From Pseudonocardia sp. T1-2H (lineage in GTDB: Bacteria; Actinomycetota; Actinomycetes; Mycobacteriales; Pseudonocardiaceae): DNA of 64,000 nt. The position numbers and the translations under genes were made by a program. Numbering within the stretch: position 1 is the first letter of the stretch; each line of letters starts with the position of its first letter. The DNA lies in assembly GCF_038039215.1 (NCBI RefSeq), contig NZ_JBBPCL010000001.1:3410001-3474000 (forward strand), read 5' to 3'. The notes under the pieces were generated by a model. The model was not told the DNA's origin, searched no databases, and saw only the letters and a program-made list of their open reading frames with translations. Shown piece by piece: positions 1-8,936 of the stretch.

Positions 1-1
1 C

Positions 2-220
2 GTCATGGCCGGCGAGTGCCTGGCCTGGGCGGTGGGGACCGGCCAGAACTCCGGCGTGTGGGGCGGGATGACCGAGGACGAGCGACGCCGGCTCCGGCAG
101 GGTGCGCTCCCGGGCACGGTGTCCGGCGGCGCTCGCGTGGACTTCCTGGTCAGGCGGCGAGCGCCTCGATCCGCGGGCGTGCGTTCGACCCCGACCCGGA
201 CCGTGCCCTCGACCCGGTAG
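2..220 (+). CDS. WhiB-family regulator, C-terminal part (cut by window edge)
   Basis: C-terminal piece of a WhiB-type iron-sulfur regulator whose start lies outside the window. The readable part begins with GECLAWAV, which supplies the last cluster-binding cysteine, followed by the family's GVWGG turn and a basic tail (ERRRLRQ). WhiB proteins carry a 4Fe-4S cluster and act on sigma factor and promoter DNA in actinobacteria. The roughly 35 residues after ALPG do not look family-like and may be a lineage-specific tail. The gene is convergent with hemC, 75 bases apart. The fragment does not show which WhiB subgroup it belongs to. Confidence 0.75.
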   Translation, partial: VMAGECLAWAVGTGQNSGVWGGMTEDERRRLRQGALPGTVSGGARVDFLVRRRAPRSAGVRSTPTRTVPSTR

Positions 221-295
221 CTGTGCGCCCCCGGACGGCATTCGTCCACCGGGGCCGCCGGTGCACGTGACGAGGCCTGATCGACCAGGCCGCTG

Positions 296-1297
296 TCACC
301 GGGGTGCGGATCCCACCTCGTCCTCGGCCCCGTGCGGCGTCCGGTCCATCAACTCGGCGGCGCCGTGCTGGAGCAACATGTGGGCCAGCCGGCGACCGAG
401 CGCGGCGCCGTCGCCGACCACGCCGGTCAGCTGCCCGCGGACCACCGCGGAGCCGTCCGGGGCCGCGATGACGCCCGAGAGGCGCAGCGCCGGTGCGGCT
501 CCGGGCTCGACGATCAACTCCGCCAATGCGCCGACCGGCGCGGTGCAGCCGGCGTCGAGCGCGGCCAGGAAGCCGCGTTCGGCGATCGTCACCACGCGGG
601 TGGGTACGTGGTCGAGGGCCGTGAGCTGGGCCGCCGTCGCCGGGTCGTCCGTGCGGCACTCGACGGCCAGCACCCCCTGCGCCGGTGCCGGCATCAGCAT
701 CGCCGGGTCGAGAGGCGTGGCGTCGGCATCGAGCAGTCCCAGCCTCGACAGCCCCGCCATCGCCAGGACGAGGGCGTCGACCTCGCCGTCGGCAAGCTTG
801 CGGAGCCGGGTGTCGACGTTGCCGCGTATCGGCACGATCTCCGGTCGCAGTCCGAGGGCGCGGAGCTGAGCGGCCCGCCGGGGTGACCCGGTTCCGATCC
901 GCACTCCGCGCGGCAGTGCGTCGAGGCTGGTCCCGCCCGGCCGGATCAGCGCGTCACGCGGGTCCTCGCGGACCGGGAACGCCGCCACCCGCACCCCCGG
1001 TACCGATGCTGTGGGCAGGTCCTTGCAGGAGTGCACGACCAGGTCGACGTCCCCGCGCAGCAACGCCTCGCGCAGAGCGGTGGTGAACACCCCGGTCGTG
1101 CCGAGCCGCTCGATCGGCGCGGTCGAGCCGTCCCCCGGCGTGCGGACCGTGACCAGGAAGACCGGCCGGCCGCACCGTTCACGCAGCTGCTCGGCGATCC
1201 GGCCGGACTGGGCCAGTGCGAGCGGACTGCCGCGGGTACCCAGCCGCAGCGGCCGCCGCTCCCAGGAGGCGGCGGGCCGCGCCAGGATCTCCGTCAC
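296..1297 (-). CDS. hemC: Porphobilinogen deaminase (hydroxymethylbilane synthase)
   Basis: Cytosolic haem-pathway enzyme that joins four porphobilinogen units into hydroxymethylbilane. The 333-residue product has the expected length. It shows the N-terminal RLGTRGSPLALAQS motif, the substrate-site HSCKDLP around residue 90, GTGSPRR near residue 136, and the dipyrromethane-cofactor cysteine at Cys251 in LDAGCTAPVG. The ATG overlaps the hemA stop by four bases (ATGA), so it is probably translationally coupled to hemA. In many actinobacteria hemD follows hemC; here the minus strand downstream holds only the convergent whiB piece, so hemD is not at this position. Confidence 0.96.
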   Translation of the reverse strand: MTEILARPAASWERRPLRLGTRGSPLALAQSGRIAEQLRERCGRPVFLVTVRTPGDGSTAPIERLGTTGVFTTALREALLRGDVDLVVHSCKDLPTASVPGVRVAAFPVREDPRDALIRPGGTSLDALPRGVRIGTGSPRRAAQLRALGLRPEIVPIRGNVDTRLRKLADGEVDALVLAMAGLSRLGLLDADATPLDPAMLMPAPAQGVLAVECRTDDPATAAQLTALDHVPTRVVTIAERGFLAALDAGCTAPVGALAELIVEPGAAPALRLSGVIAAPDGSAVVRGQLTGVVGDGAALGRRLAHMLLQHGAAELMDRTPHGAEDEVGSAPR

Positions 1298-2571
1298 GCC
1301 TTGGCCTCGCTCACACTGTGGTCGAACAGCTGTCGCAGCGCCTCGAGATAGACCGACCCCTCCGGATCGGTGGACAGCTGCTTGGCCCGGACCGTCGGCC
1401 GGTGCAGGAACTGGCGGACGATGCGATAGACGGTCGCCGCCGTCTCGGCCCGTTGGTGGTCGCTCAGGCCGGGCAGCCGACTGTGCATCCGGAGCAGTTC
1501 GACCTCGGCGAGCTGTCTGACGTGGGAATGCATCGCCCCGATGAAGGGGGCCGCCGCCGCCTGACTCTGCCGCTCGACGTACGAGGCGACCTCAGCAGCG
1601 ACGATGGCGCGGACCCGGGGGATCTCGTCCGGCACCTCTCGCTCCGCCAGGTGCCGCCCGAGCGCGTCGATGTCGACGAGTGTGACACCGGATAGCCGCC
1701 CCACGGCCGGTTCGACGTCGGGCGGCATGCCCAGGTCGAGCACGAACAACGGGCGGCCCGCGGCCCGCTCCCGGCTCGCTCGCACCTGCTCGGCGAGCAC
1801 CACGGGTACCGCGCACCCGGTGGCGGTGACCAGGAGATCGGAGTCGGCGAGCACAGCGGGGACGTCGACGGCCCGTAGAGCCGTCGCGTGCACGGCCGCG
1901 GCAGCTCCTGCAGCTCCCGCCTCGCTGCGGCTGGCCACCGACAGCTCTCCTACGCCGCCCTCGCGCAGGAGCCGTGCCGCGAGCCGGCCCACGGCGCCGG
2001 TCCCGAGGACCACGGCACGACGGGCGGCGAGCCCACCGAGGTGGGCATGAGCGAGCTCGATACCGGCACGGGCGAGTGAGATACCCGCGGTGCTGATCGT
2101 GGTCTCCGTGCGCGCCCGCTTGCTGGCTCGCAGGGCCGCGTCGATCAGGCCGGTGACGACGGGCCCGATGGCCCCCGCTTCGGCCGCAGCCCGGGCGGCG
2201 GCCTTGATCTGCGCGACGATCTGGTCCTCCCCGACGGCCATCGAGTCCAGCCCGCACGCGACCGAGAAGAGGTGCTCGACGGCCGAGGCCCCGACGCGGA
2301 CGCGGGCGATCCGCAGGATCTCGTCGACCGGGATCCGCCCGCGCGCGGCCGCCAGGTCGGCAACCGCCCGGGTCACCTGCTCGACCGGTCCCTGTGTGCC
2401 CGCGTAGACCTCGATCCGGTTGCAGGTGGACAGGACGAGCACCTCGTCGATGGCCGGCACGGCGTGCAGCCGGGCCACCACATCGCGAAGCTGCGTGGAC
2501 GGCACGACGAGCTTTTCGAGTACCTCGGCCGGAGCGATCCGGTGGGACAGGCCGATGTTCACAATCGTCAT
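1294..2571 (-). CDS. hemA: Glutamyl-tRNA reductase
   Basis: First committed enzyme of C5-pathway haem synthesis: NADPH-dependent reduction of glutamyl-tRNA to glutamate-1-semialdehyde. I chose the ATG at 2571 because the protein then begins MTIVNIGLSHR, the normal family N-terminus; an open frame continues 67 codons upstream but is not family-like. The 425-residue product carries the catalytic Cys50 in LSTCNRIEVY, a Rossmann GTGAVG motif, and the C-terminal dimerisation helices. No strong Shine-Dalgarno is visible before the start. It overlaps hemC by four bases and forms a two-gene unit with it. Confidence 0.95.
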   Translation of the reverse strand: MTIVNIGLSHRIAPAEVLEKLVVPSTQLRDVVARLHAVPAIDEVLVLSTCNRIEVYAGTQGPVEQVTRAVADLAAARGRIPVDEILRIARVRVGASAVEHLFSVACGLDSMAVGEDQIVAQIKAAARAAAEAGAIGPVVTGLIDAALRASKRARTETTISTAGISLARAGIELAHAHLGGLAARRAVVLGTGAVGRLAARLLREGGVGELSVASRSEAGAAGAAAAVHATALRAVDVPAVLADSDLLVTATGCAVPVVLAEQVRASRERAAGRPLFVLDLGMPPDVEPAVGRLSGVTLVDIDALGRHLAEREVPDEIPRVRAIVAAEVASYVERQSQAAAAPFIGAMHSHVRQLAEVELLRMHSRLPGLSDHQRAETAATVYRIVRQFLHRPTVRAKQLSTDPEGSVYLEALRQLFDHSVSEAKA

Positions 2572-2944
2572 CGCAGACAACCACTCAATCTGGGTTTCCC
2601 CACGTTCCGGTCGTGGCCCGATCGGGGCGTCCACGCCTGGGCAAGTGCAAATCGGGCCGCATTCAGAGTCGCGGTGCGATCGGCTCTCGTCTTCACGGCC
2701 AACGGCCGTTCTTGCTTCCCGTCCACTGCAAGGCGCCCCTGCCTGCTGGCAGGGATGTCGCGGTTCGGCCATTCGGGCGGGACGCCACTCAGCAGCACAC
2801 CCGGCCGGAACCCGGCCCTAGCTTGACCAGCTCGGGTGCGCCCTCGCCGATCGTGTTCCGGGCCCGCGCGATGTCCTCGTGGTGCTGCCGGCACGCCGAG
2901 TAACCGCCGTACCCCGTCGCCGGCATTCCCTGTGCATCGCTCGC
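2572..2944. other. Intergenic stretch upstream of hemA
   Basis: About 370 bases between hemA and the sulfite-oxidase relic. It must hold the hemA-hemC promoter, but I see no convincing -35/-10 pair or operator. Reading frames crossing it show no family resemblance. Confidence 0.4.
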
Positions 2945-3181
2945 TCACGCCACAGCCGGAATGTTCGCCGGGGATTCGACGCGGACGGGATGGGACAGCA
3001 CGGAATGGTGGAGGTAGCCCAGGTCATTCCACGACGTGGAGTCCGGTTGGGTGTTGCCCTGGTCATCGGTGGCGCGCACGCGGAGGGTGTGCTCGCCCGG
3101 TTCTGGATTCCAGCCGAACTGCCGGCGCACCCACGCCCCCGGCGTTTCCGGTGACGCGATCTGCGGCACCTTCAGGGCGTC
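2945..3181 (-). pseudogene. Relic of a sulfite-oxidase-type molybdoenzyme (C-terminal dimerisation domain)
   Basis: About 78 codons read like the extreme C-terminus of sulfite oxidase family molybdenum enzymes: a tryptophan-containing FGWNPEPG, then HTLRVRATDDQGN, and a closing GYLHHSVLSHPVRV strand. These match the Mo-co dimerisation domain, which follows the molybdopterin-binding domain in intact enzymes. Upstream of about 3181 the frame loses all resemblance and no molybdopterin domain is present, so about 300 residues are missing. It sits alone between hemA and a dehydrogenase gene. I read it as the remnant of a deleted gene and do not expect a functional product. Confidence 0.6.
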
Positions 3182-3434
3182 TCGGGTGTGACGCGGGTCT
3201 GACGACGTCCATGACTGCGAGAGTCGTCCTCTCGCGGGCACATGTCGTCGCGGCCACCGCCCATCTACGCTCCTGGTCAGCTGGCCTGCCTGCGTACCTG
3301 CCAGCGACGAGCAACCGACCGGGCGTCCGGTCGGTGCTGGTGCTCGACGCCTCAGCCTCACCGGCGCGGGACGACGTCCGGTGGCGCTGTCGCGGGGAAT
3401 CCACTCGGGCACCCCGCGGCGTTCGTCGCGGCAT

Positions 3435-4406
3435 TCAGCGGGGGCCGGCGGCGGGTTGCTGCTCGACGACGTCGAGGGCGCGGCGTGTGGCCTCGCGGAG
3501 TGTGGACACGCTGCGGTCGAGCGCGGCGCGTTCCTCCGCGGTCATCCGCGGCTGGTGCATCCGTAGTACGCCACCGGCGCCGAGCACGCTGACCAATGAC
3601 AGGGTGACGTCGAAGTCGGGGTTGTAGGCGGCGACCGGAAGGACGGCACGTTCGTCTCGCAGCACCGCCTCGACGAGGCGCGCGGAAACGGCGCCGATGC
3701 CGTACTGGCTGGCCCCGGTGCCCTCGATGATCGTGATGTTCGCGTACCGGATGCTCTCCTCGATGTCATGCCGCACCGCATCCAGGGGCTGCCCGTCAGC
3801 GCCGAGAAGCTCGAGTACAGGGATGCCACCCACCGCCGCGGACGACCACAGCAGCACTTCGGAGGTGCCGTGTTCGCCGACCACCATCGCCTGCACGTCC
3901 AACGGACGCACTCGTAGCCGATCGGCCAGGTGCACACGGAAACGCAGACTGTCGATCAGCGTGCCGGTGGAGAACACCCGGTCGTGGCCGGCCAGGTGAC
4001 GAGTGAGATCCGCGAGCGGGTCCGGTGGGTCGGTGACCACCATCAGCACAGCCTGTGGTGCGACCGAGACGACTCGCGGCACGACGTCGGCATAGACCGT
4101 CGCATTGGTGTCCAGCAGCCGCAGGCGGCCTTGCGCATCGGAGCGGTCGGTGGCGCCCCCGGCCTTCTCGTTGACTCCCGCAGTGATCACCACCAGTGCG
4201 GCGTCGACCAGATCCTGATACCCACCCGCGCGCACGTCCACAACCGGCGACAGCGGCGCTGCATAGCGCATGTCAGCAGCCACACCGGCCGCCCGTTCCG
4301 GAATCCGGTCCACCAGCACGATCTCCCGGCACGTCCCCCCGCGTTCGATCAGCGACAGCACCGTCGCCGCCCCGACCGCGCCCGCTCCGATCACACCGAC
4401 CTTCAC
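3435..4406 (-). CDS. L-lactate/malate dehydrogenase family protein
   Basis: NAD-dependent 2-hydroxyacid dehydrogenase of the LDH/MDH superfamily, 323 residues. The GTG at 4406 is preceded at nine bases by a perfect AGGAGG (4416-4421) and gives the family start [12 protein letters not shown]. Catalytic Asp152 and Arg155 (IDSLR) and His179 in GEHG are present, and the WSSA segment follows, as in L-lactate dehydrogenases. Two departures stand out: the usual NPVD is DPPD (Asn to Asp at about 126), and the segment after GEHG reads TSE instead of DSE. Substrate choice cannot be fixed. Its first 134 bases overlap the open end of the hemE frame. Confidence 0.85.
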   Translation of the reverse strand: MKVGVIGAGAVGAATVLSLIERGGTCREIVLVDRIPERAAGVAADMRYAAPLSPVVDVRAGGYQDLVDAALVVITAGVNEKAGGATDRSDAQGRLRLLDTNATVYADVVPRVVSVAPQAVLMVVTDPPDPLADLTRHLAGHDRVFSTGTLIDSLRFRVHLADRLRVRPLDVQAMVVGEHGTSEVLLWSSAAVGGIPVLELLGADGQPLDAVRHDIEESIRYANITIIEGTGASQYGIGAVSARLVEAVLRDERAVLPVAAYNPDFDVTLSLVSVLGAGGVLRMHQPRMTAEERAALDRSVSTLREATRRALDVVEQQPAAGPR

Positions 4407-5724
4407 GACGAACACCCTCCTCCCGAATTCGGACCCGCGCCCGTTGCGCCGTCCCGGACGGGCAGGCTGCAACCGCACCGGCTCTGGCACTCCTGCCCTG
4501 CACAGGGGACCGAGCACCGCCGGCCCCTGCGCTGCGGCCCTCGATCCGTCCACGCTGTGCCACGGGGGAGCCGGTCGAGCCGCCCCCGTCGGACTGCGGA
4601 TCCGTCTCGACCCGTTCGGCCCCCGTACCGCCATCGGGCTGGTCGTGGACCAGCCCGACCAACCGCGTGAGGATGTCCGGGTCGGTCTCCGGCAGCACGC
4701 CGTGCCCGAGGTTGAACACGTGCCCCGGCGTCCGGCGACCCTCCGACGCGATCCGCCGCACCTCGCTCTCGAGGGACCCGGCGTCGGCGAACAGCACCGC
4801 CGGATCCAGATTCCCCTGCACCGGGCGGGTCCCGCCGGCCCGCCGCGCGGCGACGTCCAGTGGGACCCGCCAGTCCACCCCGATGACGTCGGCCCCCGCC
4901 TCGCCCATCGCACCCAGCAGCTCCCCGGTGCCCACCCCGAAATGGATCCGCGGCACCCCGGCTTCGGCCAATCGGCCGAGCACCGACGCCGAATGCGGCA
5001 ACACGAACTCGCGGTAGTCGCGCTCGGACAGCGCTCCGGCCCACGAGTCGAACAGCTGCACCGCGTCCACCCCGGCGTCGACCTGCGCCTGCAGGAACGT
5101 GGAGGTGAGCTCGGCCAGCCTGCCCAGCAGCGCATGCCACACCTCAGGCGCCGAGCGCATCAAGGTCTTGGTGCGTTCATGGTTGCGGCTCGGGCCACCC
5201 TCGATCAGGTAGGAGGCCAGGGTGAACGGCGCCCCGGCGAAGCCGATCAGTGGCGTCTGACCCAGCTCGGCGAGCAACAGCGCGATCGCCTCGGTGACCG
5301 GGGCGACCTGCCCGGACTCGAGCCGGGGCAGCCGCTCCACATCGGCCGCGGTACGCACCGGACGCCCCACGACCGGGCCGGTGCCCGCCACGATGTCGAC
5401 GTCGACGCCCGCGACGTGAAGCGGGACCACGATGTCGCTGAACAGGATCGCCGCGTCGACCTCGTGCCGCCGCACCGGTTGCAGCGTGATCTCGCAGGTC
5501 AGGTCAGGAGTCAGGCAGGCCTGCAACATCCCGGTGCCGGCCCGGAGCGCGCGGTACTCCGGCAGCGACCGCCCGGCCTGCCGCATGAACCACACCGGCA
5601 GATGCGCGGGCCGCTGCCCACGGGCTGCCGCCAGGAAGGGCGCCGACCTCAGGTCACGCCGAGCGCCCGGAGAGCCGGCGGGCCCGGGGGGTACGGCGGG
5701 GACGTGGTTCGACAGTGCGGTCAC
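4273..5724 (-). CDS. hemE: Uroporphyrinogen decarboxylase with a run-on C-terminus
   Basis: Removes the four acetate carboxyls of uroporphyrinogen III to give coproporphyrinogen III. Both family signatures are visible: [16 protein letters not shown] near residue 43 and [16 protein letters not shown] near residue 170. The GTG start overlaps the stop of the upstream zinc-ribbon gene (GTGA). The core ends at about residue 370, the normal family length, but no stop occurs; the frame runs another 110 or so Gly/Arg-rich residues and covers the first 134 bases of the dehydrogenase gene. Either the native stop was lost or the tail is real; no alternative frame gives a tidy ending. Confidence 0.92.
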   Translation of the reverse strand: MTALSNHVPAVPPGPAGSPGARRDLRSAPFLAAARGQRPAHLPVWFMRQAGRSLPEYRALRAGTGMLQACLTPDLTCEITLQPVRRHEVDAAILFSDIVVPLHVAGVDVDIVAGTGPVVGRPVRTAADVERLPRLESGQVAPVTEAIALLLAELGQTPLIGFAGAPFTLASYLIEGGPSRNHERTKTLMRSAPEVWHALLGRLAELTSTFLQAQVDAGVDAVQLFDSWAGALSERDYREFVLPHSASVLGRLAEAGVPRIHFGVGTGELLGAMGEAGADVIGVDWRVPLDVAARRAGGTRPVQGNLDPAVLFADAGSLESEVRRIASEGRRTPGHVFNLGHGVLPETDPDILTRLVGLVHDQPDGGTGAERVETDPQSDGGGSTGSPVAQRGRIEGRSAGAGGARSPVQGRSARAGAVAACPSGTAQRARVRIREEGVRREGRCDRSGRGRGGDGAVADRTRGDVPGDRAGGPDSGTGGRCGC

Positions 5725-5882
5725 GACTCCGGTCCACCCCGCTCGATCAACACCGTGGGTCGAGCTGTCACGGTGACCTCACCCCCGCAGTTCCAGCAGT
5801 TCGGCTCGGTCTCGGGGTCTCGCCCTTCGACCTCGCAGGCCCGGCAGATCCAATGCGCGAGGACCTGGAATCTCACAGCCAT
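5721..5882 (-). CDS. Small double-CxxC zinc-ribbon protein coupled to hemE
   Basis: A 53-residue ORF. It starts [13 protein letters not shown] and has Cys13/Cys16 and Cys29/Cys32 in two CxxC pairs 12 residues apart (CRAC and CWNC), the layout of a rubredoxin-like or zinc-ribbon knuckle. Its TGA overlaps the hemE GTG (GTGA), so the two are almost certainly cotranslated. The start is preceded only by a weak purine run. The function is unknown; a structural zinc site is the simplest reading, and a metal-delivery or regulatory role in haem synthesis is possible. An iron-binding rubredoxin-like fold cannot be excluded. Confidence 0.75.
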   Translation of the reverse strand: MAVRFQVLAHWICRACEVEGRDPETEPNCWNCGGEVTVTARPTVLIERGGPES

Positions 5883-5915
5883 CTCTCTTCGGTATCGGCA
5901 GCCGTAGCGAGGACC

Positions 5916-6185
5916 TCACGCCGCCTCGACGAGCAACGCCCGGCCGGACGCGGTGAGCCGCGCCGGTCCGGGCTGCGGGCCGGCGGCGGCGATCAACCCG
6001 GCACTCGTCAACCGCGGGGCGACGAACTGATCACAGCAACACAAACCGTCAACGGTCAGCGACCCGCCGCTCGCCCCCGACATCTGGCACCGACCGGCGG
6101 CCACAGCCCGCAGGACGGCGAGGTCCCGCCGGCTCAGCGCGACGGACAGCGCCGCCGCCGGGGCCGCTGCCCCGTCCTCGGCCAT
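5916..6185 (-). CDS. Small winged-helix-like hypothetical protein
   Basis: An 89-residue product from the ATG at 6185; the same frame is open to 6296 but the extra residues look like noise. The body SRRDLAVLRAVAAGRC, a cysteine cluster LCCCDQ, and a closing LTASGRALL resemble a compact winged helix with a cysteine-rich insertion, a pattern I associate with uncharacterised actinobacterial proteins. It lies 33 bases upstream of the zinc-ribbon gene on the same strand, so the likely operon is this gene, the zinc ribbon, hemE and the dehydrogenase. The closely spaced cysteines could hold a metal. No function can be assigned. Confidence 0.6.
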   Translation of the reverse strand: MAEDGAAAPAAALSVALSRRDLAVLRAVAAGRCQMSGASGGSLTVDGLCCCDQFVAPRLTSAGLIAAAGPQPGPARLTASGRALLVEAA

Positions 6186-6491
6186 GCCGTCGGCACGCCC
6201 CGGGCTCGGCTCGTACTCCGACCCGACTCGCTCCGCATGCGGTCGGGCCGCTGCAGTACGCGTCAGGCTCCTGCGATGTGCGCCTGTCGTCGTCATTCCT
6301 ACTCGCCTGTTCCCGTTGATCGTCGTGGCGCGATTTCAGGTCACCCGGCTACATGCGCTCGGCGCAGAAGTCATGTCCGACGAAACGTGTATGAGAATCT
6401 GCGGTGCACACGCCGTCACTCGCGCCCCGACACGCCGAATCGACGCGGTCGACGCGGGCGTGGCCGGGCCGTCGCCCTACCCCCGGCCCCG
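6186..6491. other. Intergenic stretch upstream of the hemE operon
   Basis: About 300 bases between two minus-strand genes, expected to carry the promoter of the hemE operon. The part near 6300-6410 is less GC-rich than its surroundings, which fits a promoter. No repeat or operator is evident. Confidence 0.35.
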
Positions 6492-6767
6492 TCAGGCAGC
6501 AGCGCTCAGCTGAGGGTTCAGCAACAGCCACAGTCGGCGATCGAGCAGCAGGTCGACGTCGGCCCAGAGCTCTTGAACGAGCTCCGGGAACCGCGGGGGC
6601 GTGGCCTCGATCTGCCTGTACAACCGGCCGATGTGCTGGTCCAGCGCGCAGAGGTCCGGGCACGGGTACGACGTGCCTCGGCCGCCGATCACCGTGGTGA
6701 GATCCACGTTCTGGGTGCCGCGGTCCGACTCCGGCTCGGAACTCCAGTTGATCATCCAGTTCATCAT
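6492..6767 (-). CDS. Small hypothetical protein
   Basis: A 91-residue product starting MMNWMINWSS. The start is supported by a GAGGA Shine-Dalgarno five to six bases upstream; the frame stays open far upstream but the extension has no coding character. The N-terminal third is polar, followed by a CPDLCAL segment with a CxxxC pair and an amphipathic helix ending in LLLDRRLWLLLNPQL. It has no signal peptide and no recognisable domain. A short inverted repeat (TCTCGG/CCGAGA) lies upstream at 6820-6839. The product is unknown; I am fairly confident that it is translated. Confidence 0.55.
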   Translation of the reverse strand: MMNWMINWSSEPESDRGTQNVDLTTVIGGRGTSYPCPDLCALDQHIGRLYRQIEATPPRFPELVQELWADVDLLLDRRLWLLLNPQLSAAA

Positions 6768-7271
6768 GCGATCCTCAAGTTGGGTCAGGGTGGGGCACGA
6801 TCGGCCGATCAGCCCTACCTCTCGGTCTCTCTGCCGAGACCCCTGGGCGCAGACCTCTCGTGCCGACGGCTCGGTCGAAGCCCCACGCGAAGGGCTGTGC
6901 GATCGGCCTTGCTTCACGGGAACAGCGTCGCGGCCCCGCCCCACCGCGCGCATCACCGCCAGCGTCCCTCGCTCTCTGGTGCTGGCTGGAGTCCTCGGAG
7001 TCCTGCTGGCAGTAGTGGCTGACCGGTCACAGAACCCGACCTCGACCAGCTGCTTCCTCATCGCCCGACGAATGGAGATCCTCGAGGTGCAGCTGGCCGG
7101 TAAGCGGAGACTCCAACGGGCCGGAAGCGCGGATTCGCACTGGCGGGGACGACACGCACACCGTCCACGGCGACGCTCGACGAGATCGGAAGTCCTCGCG
7201 GCGGAGTACCAGGCCGTTGACGCGGCTCTGCGCCGGCGCCTCGTCGCCAGGCCGTCCCGAAGGAGGATTCG
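6768..7271. other. Gene-free stretch before the relaxase-like gene
   Basis: About 500 bases with no convincing gene. It contains the inverted repeat at 6820-6839 and ends with AGGAGG at 7261-7266 serving the TTG start at 7272. Reading frames here are Arg-rich and look random. It may be eroded sequence at the edge of a mobile region. Confidence 0.35.
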
Positions 7272-8015
7272 TTGCCTGACATCGCCTACGACCCGGGGAC
7301 GACGGCCGGGGGGCGGGGCCCGGGCGGCCCGAAGACCCCGCTTCCGCCGCCTCCGCCGTCGGGACTGCAGCACTACACCGCCGCGTCCGACACCGAGCTC
7401 CGCGAGATGCGGCAGGCGTGGCGCCGCGAGCAGACCTGGGCTCCGTACTACGTGGCCGAGGAGATCGCTGATGCCCGCCTGGTCGCCGAGGGATACCGCC
7501 ACGACGCGGTGTTGTGGCGGGCCGAAGCCGATCTGCTGCCCGAGGGGTCGTCGGAGCGCGAGCAGGCCGAGCGCGACATCGCAGGCGTCGAGCAGCTGGC
7601 TACTGAGTACAGCGCGCGGGTTGAGCAGCTGGCGGCCGTGCACGCCGCCCGCGGCGAGTGGGCCGAGGCGGCCCGGCTGCGCGATCAGCTCGCCGGCGAC
7701 GAGCTGCAGCGTCGGGGTCTCCCCCGCGACATCCAGCCGGTCGCGGGCGAGCAGGCCGAGCTGTTCGAGGTTGTCGACGCCGACGAGGCCACGGTCGACA
7801 CCGCGGCGGTGCGCAAGGACCGAGACCAGCTGTCGCTCGACCTGAACTTGGGCGGCGGCCACGACGAGCCCGTGCAGGTGATCCGGACGCCCGCCGAGAG
7901 CGGGGCGGTCGAGCCCGAGGCCGAGGTGGCGGGCACCGAGCTCGTCATCGACGAGAACCAGACCGCGCTGTTCACGGTCCAGCCCTCCCCCACCGACGTC
8001 GCGGCCGCTGCGTAG
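7272..8015 (+). CDS. Protein resembling the C-terminal region of a MobF-type relaxase
   Basis: A 247-residue product from a TTG start with AGGAGG five bases upstream. After a Pro/Gly-rich head it is a long charged helical region (EIADARLVAEG, then EYSARVEQLAAVHAARGEW), which resembles the helical tail that follows the helicase part of actinobacterial TrwC/MobF relaxases. No HUH relaxase site or helicase motif is present. The strong ribosome site suggests the piece is expressed as its own protein, but it may also be the detached end of a conjugation gene. Similar helical sequence continues after the stop in another frame. The family assignment is tentative. Confidence 0.45.
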   Translation: MPDIAYDPGTTAGGRGPGGPKTPLPPPPPSGLQHYTAASDTELREMRQAWRREQTWAPYYVAEEIADARLVAEGYRHDAVLWRAEADLLPEGSSEREQAERDIAGVEQLATEYSARVEQLAAVHAARGEWAEAARLRDQLAGDELQRRGLPRDIQPVAGEQAELFEVVDADEATVDTAAVRKDRDQLSLDLNLGGGHDEPVQVIRTPAESGAVEPEAEVAGTELVIDENQTALFTVQPSPTDVAAAA

Positions 8016-8016
8016 C

Positions 8017-8313
8017 GGCGAGAAGCCGGGCGGCACTGCGCAGGTCGAGTCCGGTGACCAGCAGCCGGTGACCCTCGGCGAGGCCCGGCGCCAGGTCAAG
8101 ATCCTCGCCGCCCTGCGCGCCGAGATCGCCGCACGCACCGAGAACCACGAGGCGGTCCGCGGCTGGCAGCACGACCGCGACGTCACAGACCAGCAGGTCG
8201 AGGCGGAGCGGGTCCGGCGCGACCAGGCCGAACGCCACGGCCACCGCAGCGAGCGCCAGCAGGGCGTCGACCTCAACCGCGGCCCGGAACTCAGCCGAGG
8301 CCTAGGCCGGTAG
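8017..8313 (+). pseudogene. Frame-shifted continuation of the relaxase-like gene
   Basis: After the stop at 8015 the +1 frame continues without interruption in the same style: EARRQVKILAALRAE, then a charged helical run to a stop at 8313. That motif is again typical of the last part of large actinobacterial mobilisation proteins. A one-base change near 8011 would join the two parts into one protein of about 345 residues. No separate ribosome site is evident for the second part. I read the pair as one broken gene; a programmed frameshift is possible but nothing specific supports it. Confidence 0.45.
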
Positions 8314-8452
8314 AACCCCTTCTGCTGGTCAGATCTGGAGGGGGCGCGAGGCTGGGCAGCAGCGACTGTCGAGCCTCAGCGAAGTGCGGTCGTCTGAATG
8401 AAGGTGCGGGACCAGTCGGTCGGCTCGCGCCGGGCTAGGGTGGGTTCTGCCG

Positions 8453-8485
8453 GTCGGGCACCCCCGTCCGAGCGAGGTGCCCGAC
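8453..8485. repeat. 10-bp inverted repeat
   Basis: GTCGGGCACC at 8453-8462 is mirrored perfectly by GGTGCCCGAC at 8476-8485 across a 13-base loop. It lies between the relaxase-like remnant and the DUF202 pair, 56 bases before the first DUF202 start. It could end the upstream transcript or act as a leader structure. Confidence 0.5.
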
Positions 8486-8540
8486 TCGCGGTGGTCGAGG
8501 AGGCGAAGGCCGCCGTCGGGTCCGGTGTGCTGGAGGCTCT

Positions 8541-8921
8541 GTGAGACTCATGAACCCAGCCGATCGGGAACGACATCATGAGCGGGCTAGCGAGGAGCAG
8601 GAGCCGGACTACCGGTTCACGCTCGCCAACGAACGGACCTTCCTCGCTTGGATTCGCACCGCGCTTGCCCTGATCGCCGGCGGCGTCGCTGTCGTCCAGT
8701 TGGTTCCGGAGTTCGGAGTTCCGGGAGGGCGGCACGCCCTCGGCGTGTTGCTCACGGCTGGGGGTGGTGTTCTGGCGGCTCTGGCGCTCCGCCGCTGGCA
8801 ACGTGTACAAGCCGCGATGCGCCGGGATGTCGACCTGCCATCAACCCGGCTTCCGGCACTGCTCGGCATCACCCTCCTGGCCGTGGCGATCCTGGTGCTT
8901 GTCGTCCTTCTGGTCCCGTAG
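8541..8921 (+). CDS. DUF202 (YidH-like) membrane protein
   Basis: A 126-residue inner-membrane protein. After a polar head it has the family signature FTLANERTFLAWIRTALALIAGG, shown here by ANERTFLAWIRTALAL near residue 28, followed by three hydrophobic segments at about residues 43-60, 66-82 and 105-125. GGAGG sits four bases before the GTG at 8541; an ATG three codons later is an alternative start. The function of DUF202 proteins is unsettled. It is followed after 15 bases by a second DUF202 gene, and the two probably form a heteromeric or duplicated unit. Confidence 0.85.
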   Translation: MRLMNPADRERHHERASEEQEPDYRFTLANERTFLAWIRTALALIAGGVAVVQLVPEFGVPGGRHALGVLLTAGGGVLAALALRRWQRVQAAMRRDVDLPSTRLPALLGITLLAVAILVLVVLLVP

Positions 8922-8936
8922 CCACAGGGGCGTGAC

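Noticed and set aside
6492..8276. 594-residue minus-strand open frame
   Set aside because: Only its last 91 codons look coding and have a ribosome site; the rest is antisense to the relaxase-like gene.
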